This document shows, piece by piece, positions 52,623 to 62,761 of a stretch of DNA of 64,000 nucleotides; the first letter of the stretch is position 1, and each line of letters begins with the position of its first letter. The notes under the pieces were generated by a model, which was given only the letters and a program-made list of their open reading frames with translations, did no database searches and had not been told where the DNA came from. The stretch spans positions 1 to 64,000 of the forward strand of contig JBOEGR010000010.1 in assembly GCA_050633525.1 (NCBI GenBank), written 5' to 3'. The position numbers and the translations under genes were made by a program. Origin of the DNA: CANLBN01 sp050633525 (GTDB taxonomy: Bacteria > Pseudomonadota > Gammaproteobacteria > Pseudomonadales > Cellvibrionaceae).

Positions 52623-53633
52623 ATGTTTAAGTCGTTTTTCCTCAATAAGAAATGGATAAATTGGTCATTATTCGGATCAATAATAATACTGGCCGTAACT
52701 TGGTACAAAGTGCAATTAGATGTACAAATTAATGAATGGTTTGGCACTTTCTACAACACAATCCAAGAGGCTCTAGGCAACCCAGGCAAAATATCCTTTG
52801 AGGAGTTTTTGAAGCAGTGCATTACTTTCGCAAAAATCGCAGGAATTTATATTGTAGTGGCAGTGTTAATAGAATTCTTTACCAAACACTATGTATTTCG
52901 TTGGCGAACGGCCATGAATGATTATTACATGTCTCACTGGGATAAATTACGAAAAATAGAAGGGGCAGCACAACGAGTACAAGAAGATACGATGCGATTT
53001 GCGCGTATAGTTGAATTATTGGGCGTCGCATTTATACGCTCCATACTCACTTTAATCGCATTCCTTCCCATCTTATGGGGCCTTAGCTCATACATAAAAG
53101 AATTACCATGGATTGGGCCTGTAGACCAAGCATTCGTTTATATAGCAATTATTTCTGCAGCATGCGGAACTCTGTTGCTTGCAATTGTTGGAATTAAGTT
53201 GCCGGGATTAGAATTTAATAATCAAAGAGTCGAAGCTGCATACCGTAAAGAATTAGTGTTTGGAGAAGATCACGAAGAGCGAGCAACGCCACCCACGGTT
53301 ACCGAATTATTTAAGAATGTACGCAGCAACTATTTTGTTTTATATAAACACTACTTATATTTTGATATAGCAAAATGGTCTTACTTACAACTTACAGTGA
53401 TTGTACCCTATATCGCAATGGGGCCAACGATTGTTGCTGGAGCAATAACACTTGGTGTAATGCAGCAAGTAATAAGAGCATTCGGAAAGGTAGAGGAATC
53501 CTTTCAGTTTTTAGTCAATTCGTGGTCCACAATAGTTGAACTAATATCTATATATAAACGCTTAAAATCATTTGAAGCTGTAATCCATGACAAACCACTA
53601 CCTGAAATTGATAAAGACTTTATTGCTAACTAA
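52623..53633 (+). CDS. SbmA/BacA-like peptide transporter lacking the first membrane segment
   Basis: The 336-residue membrane protein aligns with SbmA from the HYVFRWRTAMNDYYMSHW segment to YKRLKSFE. It includes the hallmark KIEGAAQRVQEDTMRFAR-type and IKLPGLEFNNQRVEAAYR blocks. E. coli SbmA is 406 residues; here the N-terminal roughly 70 residues, with its first helix, are absent. The DNA upstream (52382-52622) has no coding signal for the missing part, so this may be a natural short form. SbmA imports antimicrobial peptides. It lies two bases before the fructosamine kinase gene. Confidence 0.85.
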   Translation: MFKSFFLNKKWINWSLFGSIIILAVTWYKVQLDVQINEWFGTFYNTIQEALGNPGKISFEEFLKQCITFAKIAGIYIVVAVLIEFFTKHYVFRWRTAMNDYYMSHWDKLRKIEGAAQRVQEDTMRFARIVELLGVAFIRSILTLIAFLPILWGLSSYIKELPWIGPVDQAFVYIAIISAACGTLLLAIVGIKLPGLEFNNQRVEAAYRKELVFGEDHEERATPPTVTELFKNVRSNYFVLYKHYLYFDIAKWSYLQLTVIVPYIAMGPTIVAGAITLGVMQQVIRAFGKVEESFQFLVNSWSTIVELISIYKRLKSFEAVIHDKPLPEIDKDFIAN

Positions 53634-53635
53634 TA

Positions 53636-54535
53636 ATGGACGCCAGTTTATTAAAGAGCATAACTGAAAAAATAAACTCAAGCTGCCAATTATCACTCCC
53701 TTTGCTTATAGCAGAGGGAGTCCGAGGGGGTGATATTTGCGACAGCTATCACCTTCAAGACCCTAACAAGCAATATCATTTTTTTGTTAAAACACATCAG
53801 AAAGAATGTGAACATTTGTTTAAAAATGAATATAACAGTCTACTCGCCATTCAAAAAACACGAACTATACGCTCGCCCAAAGCGATTACTTTTGGGACTC
53901 ATGCCGCATCAAGCTTTTTAGTATTAGAACATTTATTATTTTCACACCAAGACAATAACAAATTACTAGGCCAGCAACTTGCTTGCCTTCATAAAAGCAA
54001 AAAAACAACAAGCCCACACTTTAAATTTGGCTTCTTCGAAAACAATTTTATCGGTACCACACCTCAACTCAATACCCCCTCAGATGACTGGTCACATTTT
54101 TGGATACATCAACGTTTACAGCCACAGATAGAATTAGCATACCAAAACGGCTTTAAGCAACAACTTCAACCATTGGAAAATTCGCTTTTCGAGGCAAGTG
54201 AAACCTTGCTAAAAAATCATCAACCTACTTCTTCTCTGCTACATGGCGATTTATGGGGAGGCAACAAAGCATTTCTGACAGACGGCACACCCGTTATTTT
54301 TGATCCCGCTTGCTATTATGGCGATAGAGAAACCGATATTGCAATGACGCGTTTATTTGGTGGCTTTAGCGAGGCGTTTTACTCTAACTATAATAAAGAG
54401 TGGCCTTTACCAGAGGGAAGTCAAAAAAGAGAGCCGCTTTATAATCTTTACCATCAACTTAATCACTTAAATCTCTTTGGTTCAGGTTATCTCGATACTT
54501 GCATCAACACAATTCAAAACCTTGTCAGACAATAG
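53636..54535 (+). CDS. Fructosamine kinase-family protein
   Basis: The 299-residue protein has the fructosamine-3-kinase signatures LLHGDLWGGNKAF, VIFDPACYYGDRETDIAMT and LFGGFSEAFYSNYN. These enzymes phosphorylate glycated amines so that the adduct falls off, a protein-repair role. It is probably co-transcribed with the SbmA-like gene (two-base gap). Nothing shows which substrate is used. Confidence 0.85.
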   Translation: MDASLLKSITEKINSSCQLSLPLLIAEGVRGGDICDSYHLQDPNKQYHFFVKTHQKECEHLFKNEYNSLLAIQKTRTIRSPKAITFGTHAASSFLVLEHLLFSHQDNNKLLGQQLACLHKSKKTTSPHFKFGFFENNFIGTTPQLNTPSDDWSHFWIHQRLQPQIELAYQNGFKQQLQPLENSLFEASETLLKNHQPTSSLLHGDLWGGNKAFLTDGTPVIFDPACYYGDRETDIAMTRLFGGFSEAFYSNYNKEWPLPEGSQKREPLYNLYHQLNHLNLFGSGYLDTCINTIQNLVRQ

Positions 54536-54617
54536 AACTGCATTAGCACTGTGACTACCATAGAAACTTTGCTAGCATGCTTATTTGGATCATAATAAAG
54601 ATATCAGGATATAATAA

Positions 54618-55163
54618 ATGAAAAAGATAACCAGCCTACTTAGTATTTTAAGCCTTGTCTTAATTGCTCATACCACTAGTGCGAGAACCTATATCGGAGG
54701 AGGAACCGGTAAAGCTGAATTTGATTACAGTGATATCGATGATGGCGATGCAGAAAAATACTATATCGGCTTCCAGCCAGCGGGGAAATTATATAGCTTT
54801 GAAATTGCCGTCTTAGATTCTGGCGAAGCAGATATTGACAATAACCCTTTTGGTTTTGAATCTATTCGCGTTGATGGCTATAACATTTCTGCCGTCTACA
54901 ATACTGCCCCAAGGTTTGGCTTCAAACAACCCACCAATCTCTTTTTTAAATTGGGTTACTACCTCGTAGAAACAGAGGTTAAAACCACCACCACTTCATT
55001 TACAGAAGACAGCAATGGCTTAAGCTTTGGGCTTGGCATCGATTACGCTATCAACGATGCATTTAGCCTAAGAGCAGATTTAGAAGGCTTATACAAAGTA
55101 GATGATTTTGCCGACGATGAAATAGTGACATTTATCACCTTCGGTGCACAAATCAATTTTTAA
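54618..55163 (+). CDS. Small outer-membrane beta-barrel protein
   Basis: The 181-residue precursor has a signal peptide (to about residue 22, TTSA) and a mature part of alternating strands with Gly and aromatic residues (TYIGGGTGKAEFDY, FKLGYYLVETEV, LSFGLGIDYAINDAFSL). It ends ITFGAQINF with a terminal Phe, the Bam signal. This is the OmpA/OmpW-like small eight-strand barrel pattern. Function unknown. Confidence 0.75.
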   Translation: MKKITSLLSILSLVLIAHTTSARTYIGGGTGKAEFDYSDIDDGDAEKYYIGFQPAGKLYSFEIAVLDSGEADIDNNPFGFESIRVDGYNISAVYNTAPRFGFKQPTNLFFKLGYYLVETEVKTTTTSFTEDSNGLSFGLGIDYAINDAFSLRADLEGLYKVDDFADDEIVTFITFGAQINF

Positions 55164-55456
55164 CCCCGCCAGAACAATAGTAGAGCTACCCAAAGTAACA
55201 TACCGTAGCTCTAGCTCCCCACATAACTCCGCCCAAACTATACTCACAAAATTAGCGCACCAGATCACACTCTCAACAATTTCTAGCTAGCTTCCCACAT
55301 ATATACCAACAAACAGCGCTACAATAGACTTAAGCAGACAAACAGCGAACCCTTAGAAACAATCGTTGTCCAATCGAATACTACAAAATCACACCGTTAT
55401 TGGTAGCTAAATCAATAATGAGTAAGAAAAACAACCCTTGCCGTAATGATGTAACC

Positions 55457-57268
55457 ATGAAGCTAACTAGAACCCTAACAACACTACTCCTAACCTGTCT
55501 TTTCATAGCGCACCATACCGCAAGTGCCGATGCGCTAGATAACTTACTTAATGATCAGCCGTCATCTCTTAACTCGGAAACCTCCGAATTAAGCAGCCCC
55601 CTTATCGGTGCAAACGACTTAAGCGTAGACAACAGCGAAGAATTTCTTTCCGTCGATGAAGCATATCAATTATCGGTTTCGCATACCGAAGAGGGGCTTA
55701 GCCTAGACTGGGTGATAGCGGATGCCTACTTCTTATATGGCGAACAGTTTCGTTTTTCTGCAGAAGGGAAAGCTTTGGAAGCGAAACTCCCTGTAGGCAT
55801 CATTCAATACGACCCTATTTTTGAAAAAGACGTTGAAAAACATTACCAGTTTGCCCAAGTTACTATCAACAAAGATCAACTCCCTAACACCACGCCGTTT
55901 GAGCTTGTTGTTACATCCCAAGGCTGTGCCGATGCTGGTTTATGCTACCCGCCGGAAACCCTTAAATTTACCGTTGACGATAAAACCACCACCCCCATCA
56001 TCGAGACAAAAACCTTTGCCGTTAACTCTATTGATGACAGGCCAGAAAATACCAACAACACACAACCCAATATCGCTCCATTCAACTTAAGCAAAGCATT
56101 AACAATGCTTGTCTTCGCCCTCATCGGCGGCATGGTACTTAACTTGATGCCTTGCGTATTACCCGTGCTATCACTCAAAGCATTATCTCTGGCTAACAGC
56201 CAACAATCACACAAAGCACAAGGCTGGAGCTATACCTTAGGCGTTATCAGCACTTTCGTTATTATCGCGGCACTATTACTGGCTGTTCGAACCGCAGGGC
56301 AAGCTGTTGGCTGGGGCTTTCAATTACAATCACCTAGCTTTGTTACCGTACTCATTTACCTTTTCTTTATCATGGGCCTATCGTTATCCGGATACTTAAA
56401 CATAGGCACTCGCTGGATGAGTCTTGGGCAAGGCTTGACCCAAGGCAACGGTCTCAAACAATCTTACTTTACCGGCGTATTAGCCGCTGTTGTGGCAAGC
56501 CCTTGCACCGCTCCTTTTATGGCTCCCGCTCTGGGCTTTGCGATCACGCAACCGTGGCCTGTTGCACTGCTTATTTTTGCAGGACTAGGGCTAGGCATGG
56601 CCCTCCCCCTACTTTTATTAAGCTATTTGCCTCAACTAGCCAAATGGCTACCTCAACCCGGGGCATGGATGGAGACCTTTAAGCAGGCTCTCGCCTTTCC
56701 TCTATATTTGACTGCCATATGGTTGCTCTGGGTATTGAGTCGTCAATTAGGTGCAGATGCTGCTATGTTGATTGTACTCGGTGGGGTCGGCATTGTTTTT
56801 ATCAGCTGGCTAGGACAAAAAACCGCTTCTGTCGCAAAAATCAGCGGTTTAATCATGCTAGCGTTAATCGTATTGATGAGCTGGAACGCCAATCAACGAC
56901 CGACATTAGAAAAAGTACAAACAGCGTCCGAGTGGGAACCATACAACCCAGAGCGCTTACAATCTTTAAGGGCTCAAGGTAAGCCCGTGTTTATCAACTT
57001 GACCGCTGACTGGTGCATTACCTGTTTAGCCAATGAGAAACTCGTTTTCACTGAAGACACTCTAGACTCGATGATTGACAAAGATATCACGCTCATCAAA
57101 GGCGATTGGACAAACTACGACCCTCAAATCACTGCTCTACTAGAAAAATATCGTCGCGGAGGAGTACCTTTGTATTTATTATTCCCCGCAAAAGCAAACG
57201 CCGACGCCCTTGTCCTTCCCCAAATACTATCACCCAGCAAGTTTAAGCAAAGGATCGAAGCAATTTAA
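55457..57268 (+). CDS. dsbD: Thiol:disulfide interchange protein DsbD
   Basis: This transmembrane reductase moves electrons from cytoplasmic thioredoxin to the periplasm. From ATG 55457 it has 603 residues. A signal peptide precedes the N-terminal periplasmic domain with the Cys pair in QGCADAGLCYPP. Eight membrane helices follow with conserved Cys in LNLMPCVLPVLSL and ASPCTAPFM. The C-terminal thioredoxin domain has DWCITCLANE. Two upstream in-frame starts (55400 and 55418) add up to 19 residues without a signal-peptide fit or a ribosome site. It is followed by a weak hairpin terminator. Confidence 0.9.
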   Translation: MKLTRTLTTLLLTCLFIAHHTASADALDNLLNDQPSSLNSETSELSSPLIGANDLSVDNSEEFLSVDEAYQLSVSHTEEGLSLDWVIADAYFLYGEQFRFSAEGKALEAKLPVGIIQYDPIFEKDVEKHYQFAQVTINKDQLPNTTPFELVVTSQGCADAGLCYPPETLKFTVDDKTTTPIIETKTFAVNSIDDRPENTNNTQPNIAPFNLSKALTMLVFALIGGMVLNLMPCVLPVLSLKALSLANSQQSHKAQGWSYTLGVISTFVIIAALLLAVRTAGQAVGWGFQLQSPSFVTVLIYLFFIMGLSLSGYLNIGTRWMSLGQGLTQGNGLKQSYFTGVLAAVVASPCTAPFMAPALGFAITQPWPVALLIFAGLGLGMALPLLLLSYLPQLAKWLPQPGAWMETFKQALAFPLYLTAIWLLWVLSRQLGADAAMLIVLGGVGIVFISWLGQKTASVAKISGLIMLALIVLMSWNANQRPTLEKVQTASEWEPYNPERLQSLRAQGKPVFINLTADWCITCLANEKLVFTEDTLDSMIDKDITLIKGDWTNYDPQITALLEKYRRGGVPLYLLFPAKANADALVLPQILSPSKFKQRIEAI

Positions 57269-57272
57269 GCGA

Positions 57273-57297
57273 TTTTAGCCGCTTTTAGTGGCTAAAA
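57273..57297 (+). terminator. Hairpin after dsbD
   Basis: TTTTAGCC (57273-57280) and GGCTAAAA (57290-57297) pair around a 9-base loop just after the dsbD stop, with flanking A and T runs. A bidirectional but weak intrinsic terminator is likely. Confidence 0.5.
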
Positions 57298-57546
57298 AAG
57301 CCAAAAAATGTAGAAAAAAGCAAAACCAACACCCAAAATCAGCTAAACGGATGCTAATTGTCGATAACGTGCTAATTTAGCAAGTAGAGCACACTTCTTA
57401 AACTCAGTTCTTGACGCTAAATTCCGCTAACGTCGGCGAAACATAGCTTAAAATAACAAAACCTAATAATCTCATAGACAAAACCTGTCTTTTAGGTCAA
57501 ACTCTCACCAAATCATACCAATACCGGATAACTCGCGGTTACAATA

Positions 57547-57993
57547 ATGGCTACCATACTTGTACTTCACGGTCCCAACCTAAACCTCCTAGGCACTCGC
57601 GAGCCTGAGGTTTATGGCTCAACGACCCTTGAAGAAATTAATATGATGCTCAGCCAGCACGCCTTAGATCAAGGTCACCACCTACTGACCCTGCAAAGCA
57701 ATGCAGAATACGAACTGATTGATCGCATACACGATGCGAAAAAAGAAGGGGTTAACTTCATCATTTTTAACCCTGCTGCATTTACCCATACCAGTATCGC
57801 TCTAAGAGACGCGCTAAGCGCCGTTGAGATTCCCTTTATAGAAACTCACCTTTCTAACGTGCACGAGCGCGAGCAATTTCGGCAAACGTCGTACTTTTCT
57901 GATATTGCCAAAGGCGTGATTTGCGGCTTTGGGCCACAGAGCTATCGCCTTGCATTAGATGCTGCGATACAGCAGTTATCTGCCCAAAAATAA
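57547..57993 (+). CDS. aroQ: 3-dehydroquinate dehydratase, type II
   Basis: The 148-residue type II enzyme of the shikimate pathway has LVLHGPNLNLLGTREPEVYG with the catalytic Tyr, NPAAFTHTSIALRDAL and IETHLSNVHEREQFR. It forms dodecamers and dehydrates dehydroquinate. It is 50 bases upstream of accB, a linkage conserved in Gammaproteobacteria. Confidence 0.95.
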   Translation: MATILVLHGPNLNLLGTREPEVYGSTTLEEINMMLSQHALDQGHHLLTLQSNAEYELIDRIHDAKKEGVNFIIFNPAAFTHTSIALRDALSAVEIPFIETHLSNVHEREQFRQTSYFSDIAKGVICGFGPQSYRLALDAAIQQLSAQK

Positions 57994-58043
57994 CACACTA
58001 TTTCTTAACAAATTAACAAAAAGAGTCAACAAGAGAGAGCTCA

Positions 58044-58514
58044 ATGGATATTCGTAAAATCAAAAAACTGATCGAACTATTAGAAGAATCTGATATTGGT
58101 GAGATCGAAATTAAAGAAGGCGAAGAGTCGGTACGCATTAGTCGAGGCGGCCAAGCAGCTGCAACAACAATGTATCAACCACAGTATGCGCCGCAAGCTG
58201 CTCCTGCTGCAGCTCCAGCGCCAAGCGCACCCGTGGCAAGTGCAGAGCCAGCGGCTGAAAGCGGTGATTCGAGTTTATCTGGACACATCATTAAATCACC
58301 TATGGTAGGCACCTTTTATCGCTCGCCTAGCCCCAGCTCACCGGCTTTTGTCGAAGTTGGCAAACATGTAAAAGTAGGCGATGTTATTTGTATCGTTGAA
58401 GCAATGAAAATGATGAACCAAATCGAAGCAGATAAAGCCGGTGTGATTGAGGCCATTCTTGTTGAAGATGGCGAGCCAGTTGAATTTGATCAACCGCTTA
58501 TCACTATTGTTTAA
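58044..58514 (+). CDS. accB: Biotin carboxyl carrier protein of acetyl-CoA carboxylase
   Basis: The 156-residue BCCP has an Ala/Pro-rich flexible linker (about 38-72) and a biotinyl domain with the biotinylated Lys122 in VEAMKMMNQIEAD. An N-terminal helical region (DIRKIKKLIELLEESDI) is standard. AccB carries carboxyl groups for malonyl-CoA synthesis and needs the biotin made by the bio genes of this window. Confidence 0.96.
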   Translation: MDIRKIKKLIELLEESDIGEIEIKEGEESVRISRGGQAAATTMYQPQYAPQAAPAAAPAPSAPVASAEPAAESGDSSLSGHIIKSPMVGTFYRSPSPSSPAFVEVGKHVKVGDVICIVEAMKMMNQIEADKAGVIEAILVEDGEPVEFDQPLITIV

Positions 58515-58666
58515 TATTTGAATGATTCAATGCTTGCGTACACAGCTTAGTAAAAATGCTTTTCTCAAGCCATTAATGATTAGAACGAATTATGAGACCT
58601 TTGCTCGGAAGATTATTACACTTTCGTTCAAAGGCTTCATTATAAGTCCCCCGAGAGTCTGCTCAC

Positions 58667-60007
58667 ATGATTAAAAAATTGCTAATCGCTAACCGAGGCG
58701 AAATTGCCCTGCGCATTCTTCGCGCATGTAAAGAAATGGGCATCAAAACTGTTGCGGTACACTCCAAAATTGATCGCAATCTCAAACACGTTCGTCTTGC
58801 TGACGAAGCCGTGTGTATCGGCCCCAACCCTTCAACAGAAAGCTACCTCAATATTCCCGCTATTATCAGTGCCATGGAAATTACTGACTCTGTTGCGGTA
58901 CACCCTGGCTATGGCTTTTTGGCTGAAAATGCTAACTTTGCCGAACAAGTGCAAAAAAGCGGTTTTAGTTTTATCGGACCAGATGCTGACGTTATCCGCC
59001 TTATGGGCGATAAAGTGTCGGCTATTGAAGCGATGAAAAAAGCAGGCGTTCCCACAGTGCCAGGCTCTGACGGCCCATTACCTGAGAACAAAGAATATTG
59101 CCTTGATATGGCCAAGAAAATTGGCTACCCCATTATTATTAAAGCAGCAGCCGGTGGCGGTGGACGCGGTATGCGTGTTGTTCACACAGAGTCAGCCTTA
59201 CTTAATTCTATCCACGTTACCAAAGCTGAAGCGGGCGCTGCGTTTGGCGATGACACTGTTTACATGGAGAAATTTCTTCAGAACCCTCGCCATGTAGAAG
59301 TACAAATTATTTCTGATGGACAAGGCAACACTATTCACTTGGGTGATCGTGACTGCTCATTGCAACGCCGTCACCAAAAAGTAATTGAAGAGGCACCCGC
59401 CCCTCATATTGATCAAGACGCTCGCCAAGCAGTTTATGACTCCTGCATCAAAGCATGTAACGATATAAGCTATCGCGGTGCGGGCACCTTTGAATTTCTT
59501 TACGAAGACGGGCGCTTTTATTTCATCGAAATGAATACCCGTATTCAGGTTGAGCATCCTGTTTCTGAAATGGTTACTGGAGTTGACCTGATCAAAGAAC
59601 AGATACGCGTGTGTACCGGTGAAAAACTCTCCATCAAACAAGAAGACATTGTGATAAGAGGACATTCCGTAGAGTGCCGCATCAACGCTGAAGACGCAAA
59701 AACGTTTATGCCTTGCCCTGGTACGATAAAAACCTACCACCCACCTGGCGGCCTAGGCGTACGCGTCGACTCACATCTTTACAGTGGTTATACCGTTCCA
59801 CCAAACTACGACTCAATGATTGCCAAGCTAATCACCTTCGGAGAAACCCGAGAGATTGCCTTAAGACGCATGCGCAATGCATTAGATGAAATGGTGATTG
59901 AAGGTATTCGCACCAATATCGAACTGCAAAGCGAGCTAGTCAGAGACAGTGCATTTATGGAAGGCGGTGTTAACATTCATTACCTAGAGAAAAAACTAGG
60001 TCTCTAA
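58667..60007 (+). CDS. accC: Biotin carboxylase subunit of acetyl-CoA carboxylase
   Basis: The 446-residue ATP-grasp enzyme has KLLIANRGEIALRILRACKE, the Gly-rich loop AAAGGGGRGMRVV, the bicarbonate/ATP residues in VEVQIISDGQG and FIEMNTRIQVEHPVSEMVTG. It carboxylates the biotin on AccB. It is 150 bases downstream of accB; the gap may contain a secondary promoter. Confidence 0.97.
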   Translation: MIKKLLIANRGEIALRILRACKEMGIKTVAVHSKIDRNLKHVRLADEAVCIGPNPSTESYLNIPAIISAMEITDSVAVHPGYGFLAENANFAEQVQKSGFSFIGPDADVIRLMGDKVSAIEAMKKAGVPTVPGSDGPLPENKEYCLDMAKKIGYPIIIKAAAGGGGRGMRVVHTESALLNSIHVTKAEAGAAFGDDTVYMEKFLQNPRHVEVQIISDGQGNTIHLGDRDCSLQRRHQKVIEEAPAPHIDQDARQAVYDSCIKACNDISYRGAGTFEFLYEDGRFYFIEMNTRIQVEHPVSEMVTGVDLIKEQIRVCTGEKLSIKQEDIVIRGHSVECRINAEDAKTFMPCPGTIKTYHPPGGLGVRVDSHLYSGYTVPPNYDSMIAKLITFGETREIALRRMRNALDEMVIEGIRTNIELQSELVRDSAFMEGGVNIHYLEKKLGL

Positions 60008-60092
60008 GCCTGCCCAACTAGCACCAATCCCAAGCCTGACCTCAGACCATGAGCGTCAGGCTATCCCCCATCAATGAACGGAATAATAGATC

Positions 60093-60992
60093 ATGCCTTG
60101 GCTACAGCTATTTGTGGATACCCATCGTGACCAAATTACCGTTATCGAAGATGCCTTATTAAAAGCGGGGGCAGCTTCTGTTACGCTACAAGAACACGTC
60201 CCTCAAGGACAGCAAGAAAAACCCATCCTAGAACCCGCTTTGGGCGAAACCCCCTTATGGGATCACTCTCGTGTAACCGGACTATTTGATGCTGATTGCG
60301 ATACAGAAAAGGTACTCAACGTCGTAAAAGGGCAAGTGGCACCCTTACCCAAAATGCTCTGGGAGCAACTGGAGGACAAAGACTGGGAGCGAGAGTGGAT
60401 GGATAATTACCACCCTATCCAATGCGCTGAAAAGCTCTGGATATGCCCTAGCTGGCAATCACCACCAGACCCAGATGCAGTCAACCTTCTACTTGATCCT
60501 GGCTTGGCATTTGGCACCGGCACACATCCTACTACCTTCCTCTGTATGCAATGGTTAGCACAGCAAAATATCAATGATTTAGATGTGATTGATTATGGCT
60601 GCGGATCTGGCATTTTAGGTATAACAACCCTATTACTCGGCGCAAAAAAAGTCACGGGCATCGATATAGACCCCCAAGCACTATTAGCAAGCCACGAAAA
60701 CGTAAAACGAAATGGGCTAGAGATCGAACAGTTCCCCGTTTACTTACCCCAGCAAAAAGAGTCTAAGGAATCTAGTGCTGACATGGTACTTGCCAATATA
60801 CTTGCAGGGCCTTTGGTGGAGCTCTCAGACATACTTATCTCATCCCTCAAAGTCGACGGATTAATATGCCTTTCGGGGATATTGGCTAAACAAGCTAAAC
60901 AAGTAGAGCAAGCCTACTCCCATAAAATTGCCTTTGAGGCTAGAGCCGAAAAAGAAGGATGGGTAAGACTCAGCGGACGCCGATATTGCTAG
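60093..60992 (+). CDS. prmA: Ribosomal protein L11 methyltransferase
   Basis: The 299-residue enzyme trimethylates L11. It has a PrmA N-terminal domain (MPWLQLFVDTHRDQITVIED) and the SAM fold LDPGLAFGTGTHPTT, VIDYGCGSGILGI and LANILAGPLVELS. It follows accC by about 85 bases, in the conserved accBC-prmA order. Confidence 0.95.
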   Translation: MPWLQLFVDTHRDQITVIEDALLKAGAASVTLQEHVPQGQQEKPILEPALGETPLWDHSRVTGLFDADCDTEKVLNVVKGQVAPLPKMLWEQLEDKDWEREWMDNYHPIQCAEKLWICPSWQSPPDPDAVNLLLDPGLAFGTGTHPTTFLCMQWLAQQNINDLDVIDYGCGSGILGITTLLLGAKKVTGIDIDPQALLASHENVKRNGLEIEQFPVYLPQQKESKESSADMVLANILAGPLVELSDILISSLKVDGLICLSGILAKQAKQVEQAYSHKIAFEARAEKEGWVRLSGRRYC

Positions 60993-61094
60993 CGAGGCAA
61001 AAGCCCTCAATTGAATGTTTATTATCCGCCTGAACTCCTCTACACTAGGGCTTATTGCTGCTAATAACAAAACAACTTTAACTTCGGTCTGTAA

Positions 61095-62708
61095 ATGCCT
61101 GATTCTGCTTCCGATACTAACACTATCTCCGATATCGTCACGCGCTGCCCACAGTGCAATACTGCTTTTCGAGTCACTCCCAACCAGCTTGCCATTGCCG
61201 ATGGCGTCGTCCGCTGCGGTTCATGCCTAGCTGTATTTAAAGCCGTAGACTACAAAACAACAGATGAGGCTGGCAGCGCCTCTAGCAGTAAAGAAGAAAA
61301 ATCAGAAGAAACATTAATTGATGACGATGAGGCTGGCTTAGAGCTTAATGACGATATTTACGACCTAGATACCGACAACAAAAGCAAAAAAACCTCGCTG
61401 TTCGACCGCAAATTACAACCCATCTCGCAGCATACGAGAGAGAGTGCTGATGAGAGCTGGGCTTTAGATATGCTAGCGGATTTGGATGATGATGATATTG
61501 AGCCCATCAAAATTAGCCGGCCTCGTACTGAAGAAAATACAGAACCCTCTACCACAGCCAAAGAACCAGAAACGTTAGAGCGCCCAGAGGCACCAGTGCC
61601 AACAAGGCCTGAGCCAAAAATAAACAAACAAGCAATAGAAGAAGAGCCACCGAACGAAAGTATTATCCTCAAAGATACCACTCTTGAAGACAATTCAAAT
61701 CAAGGTAGTAATACAAAGAAGAAGCGCGGCTTTTCTTTTTTTAAGCGTAAAGATAAAAAAACGCAAAGCGATACTGAAGATCTAGCCATATTGGACGAAA
61801 GCGAAGACATTGATGAACTCAACTTTGACTTCGATGAAACCTATGAGGCCCCCAACTTAGAGCCACTGCAAAACACACCGAGCGAGGCTAGCACAGCACC
61901 CAAACCAGACATAAAGAGCAAACAGGCCGATGACAATGGGTTTGAAGCACTTTATTTCGAAGACGATGATTATTCAGCTGAAGGGGACACAGAGACATTA
62001 GCGTTCAGCCAAGAAACAGATGATGGCAGCGACACGGCTTACGCTACAGCCCCTGACACGACCCATGACTCAACCTATTCAGTAGACGACATCAGCTCAT
62101 CACAAATCAGTGATGAGGAGATTGAAGATGCCATGCACTCCAAGACAAGTTATGCCAATGAGCAAAACGACTACCTGTCACGCATCCAACCCGCACCGGT
62201 AGAAATGGAATGGTATGAGTCTGAACGCACTCAACGCTGGCTATGGATGATCGGAGCCACTCTGTTTAGCTTAGCGCTCCTAATCCAAGTAGGTATTTTT
62301 CGCTTTGAAACACTCAGCAAGAATCCAAGCTATAGACCCTATTATGAAACCGCCTGCAAACTAGTGGGCTGCCAACTACCTAATCTTATCGATACAAAAA
62401 AAATACGAGCCACGAACCTAGTGGTCCGAAGCCACCCTAGCAAAAAAGATGTACTGATTATTGATGCTATTTTAATTAATAATGCTAGCTTTACCCAACC
62501 CTATCCCGCATTGAGACTTGAGTTCAGCGGTTTAAACAATCAGCTGATTGCAAGCCGAGATTTACAGCCTAACGAATACTTACGCGGAGAATTGGCAGGC
62601 GCAAGACAAATGCCCGCAAACCAGCCCATACAGCTTTCTCTATCTATCATTGATCCCGGTGAAACGGCTGTCAATTACCAATTAAATGTTATAAAAGCAC
62701 AAAACTAG
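61095..62708 (+). CDS. MJ0042 zinc-ribbon protein with acidic linker and DUF3426 domain
   Basis: The 537-residue protein has an N-terminal zinc ribbon (Cys18, Cys21, Cys41, Cys44; RCPQCNTAFRV and RCGSCLAVF). A very long acidic, low-complexity linker follows (about 55-365). A transmembrane helix (about 375-397) precedes the DUF3426 C-terminal domain. The linker is longer than in most relatives. The gene always sits between prmA and dusB-fis in Gammaproteobacteria; function unknown, but membrane tethering of the zinc ribbon is likely. Confidence 0.85.
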   Translation: MPDSASDTNTISDIVTRCPQCNTAFRVTPNQLAIADGVVRCGSCLAVFKAVDYKTTDEAGSASSSKEEKSEETLIDDDEAGLELNDDIYDLDTDNKSKKTSLFDRKLQPISQHTRESADESWALDMLADLDDDDIEPIKISRPRTEENTEPSTTAKEPETLERPEAPVPTRPEPKINKQAIEEEPPNESIILKDTTLEDNSNQGSNTKKKRGFSFFKRKDKKTQSDTEDLAILDESEDIDELNFDFDETYEAPNLEPLQNTPSEASTAPKPDIKSKQADDNGFEALYFEDDDYSAEGDTETLAFSQETDDGSDTAYATAPDTTHDSTYSVDDISSSQISDEEIEDAMHSKTSYANEQNDYLSRIQPAPVEMEWYESERTQRWLWMIGATLFSLALLIQVGIFRFETLSKNPSYRPYYETACKLVGCQLPNLIDTKKIRATNLVVRSHPSKKDVLIIDAILINNASFTQPYPALRLEFSGLNNQLIASRDLQPNEYLRGELAGARQMPANQPIQLSLSIIDPGETAVNYQLNVIKAQN

Positions 62709-62726
62709 AACGAGCTCCCCAAAAAA

Positions 62727-62761
62727 ATAAACTCAAAAAATAACCAATTTTTTGAGTTTAT
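62727..62761 (+). terminator. AT-rich intrinsic terminator after the DUF3426 gene
   Basis: ATAAACTCAAAAAAT (62727-62741) and ATTTTTTGAGTTTAT (62747-62761) form a perfect stem around a 5-base loop, 20 bases after the stop. It works in both directions and separates this gene from dusB. Confidence 0.8.
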
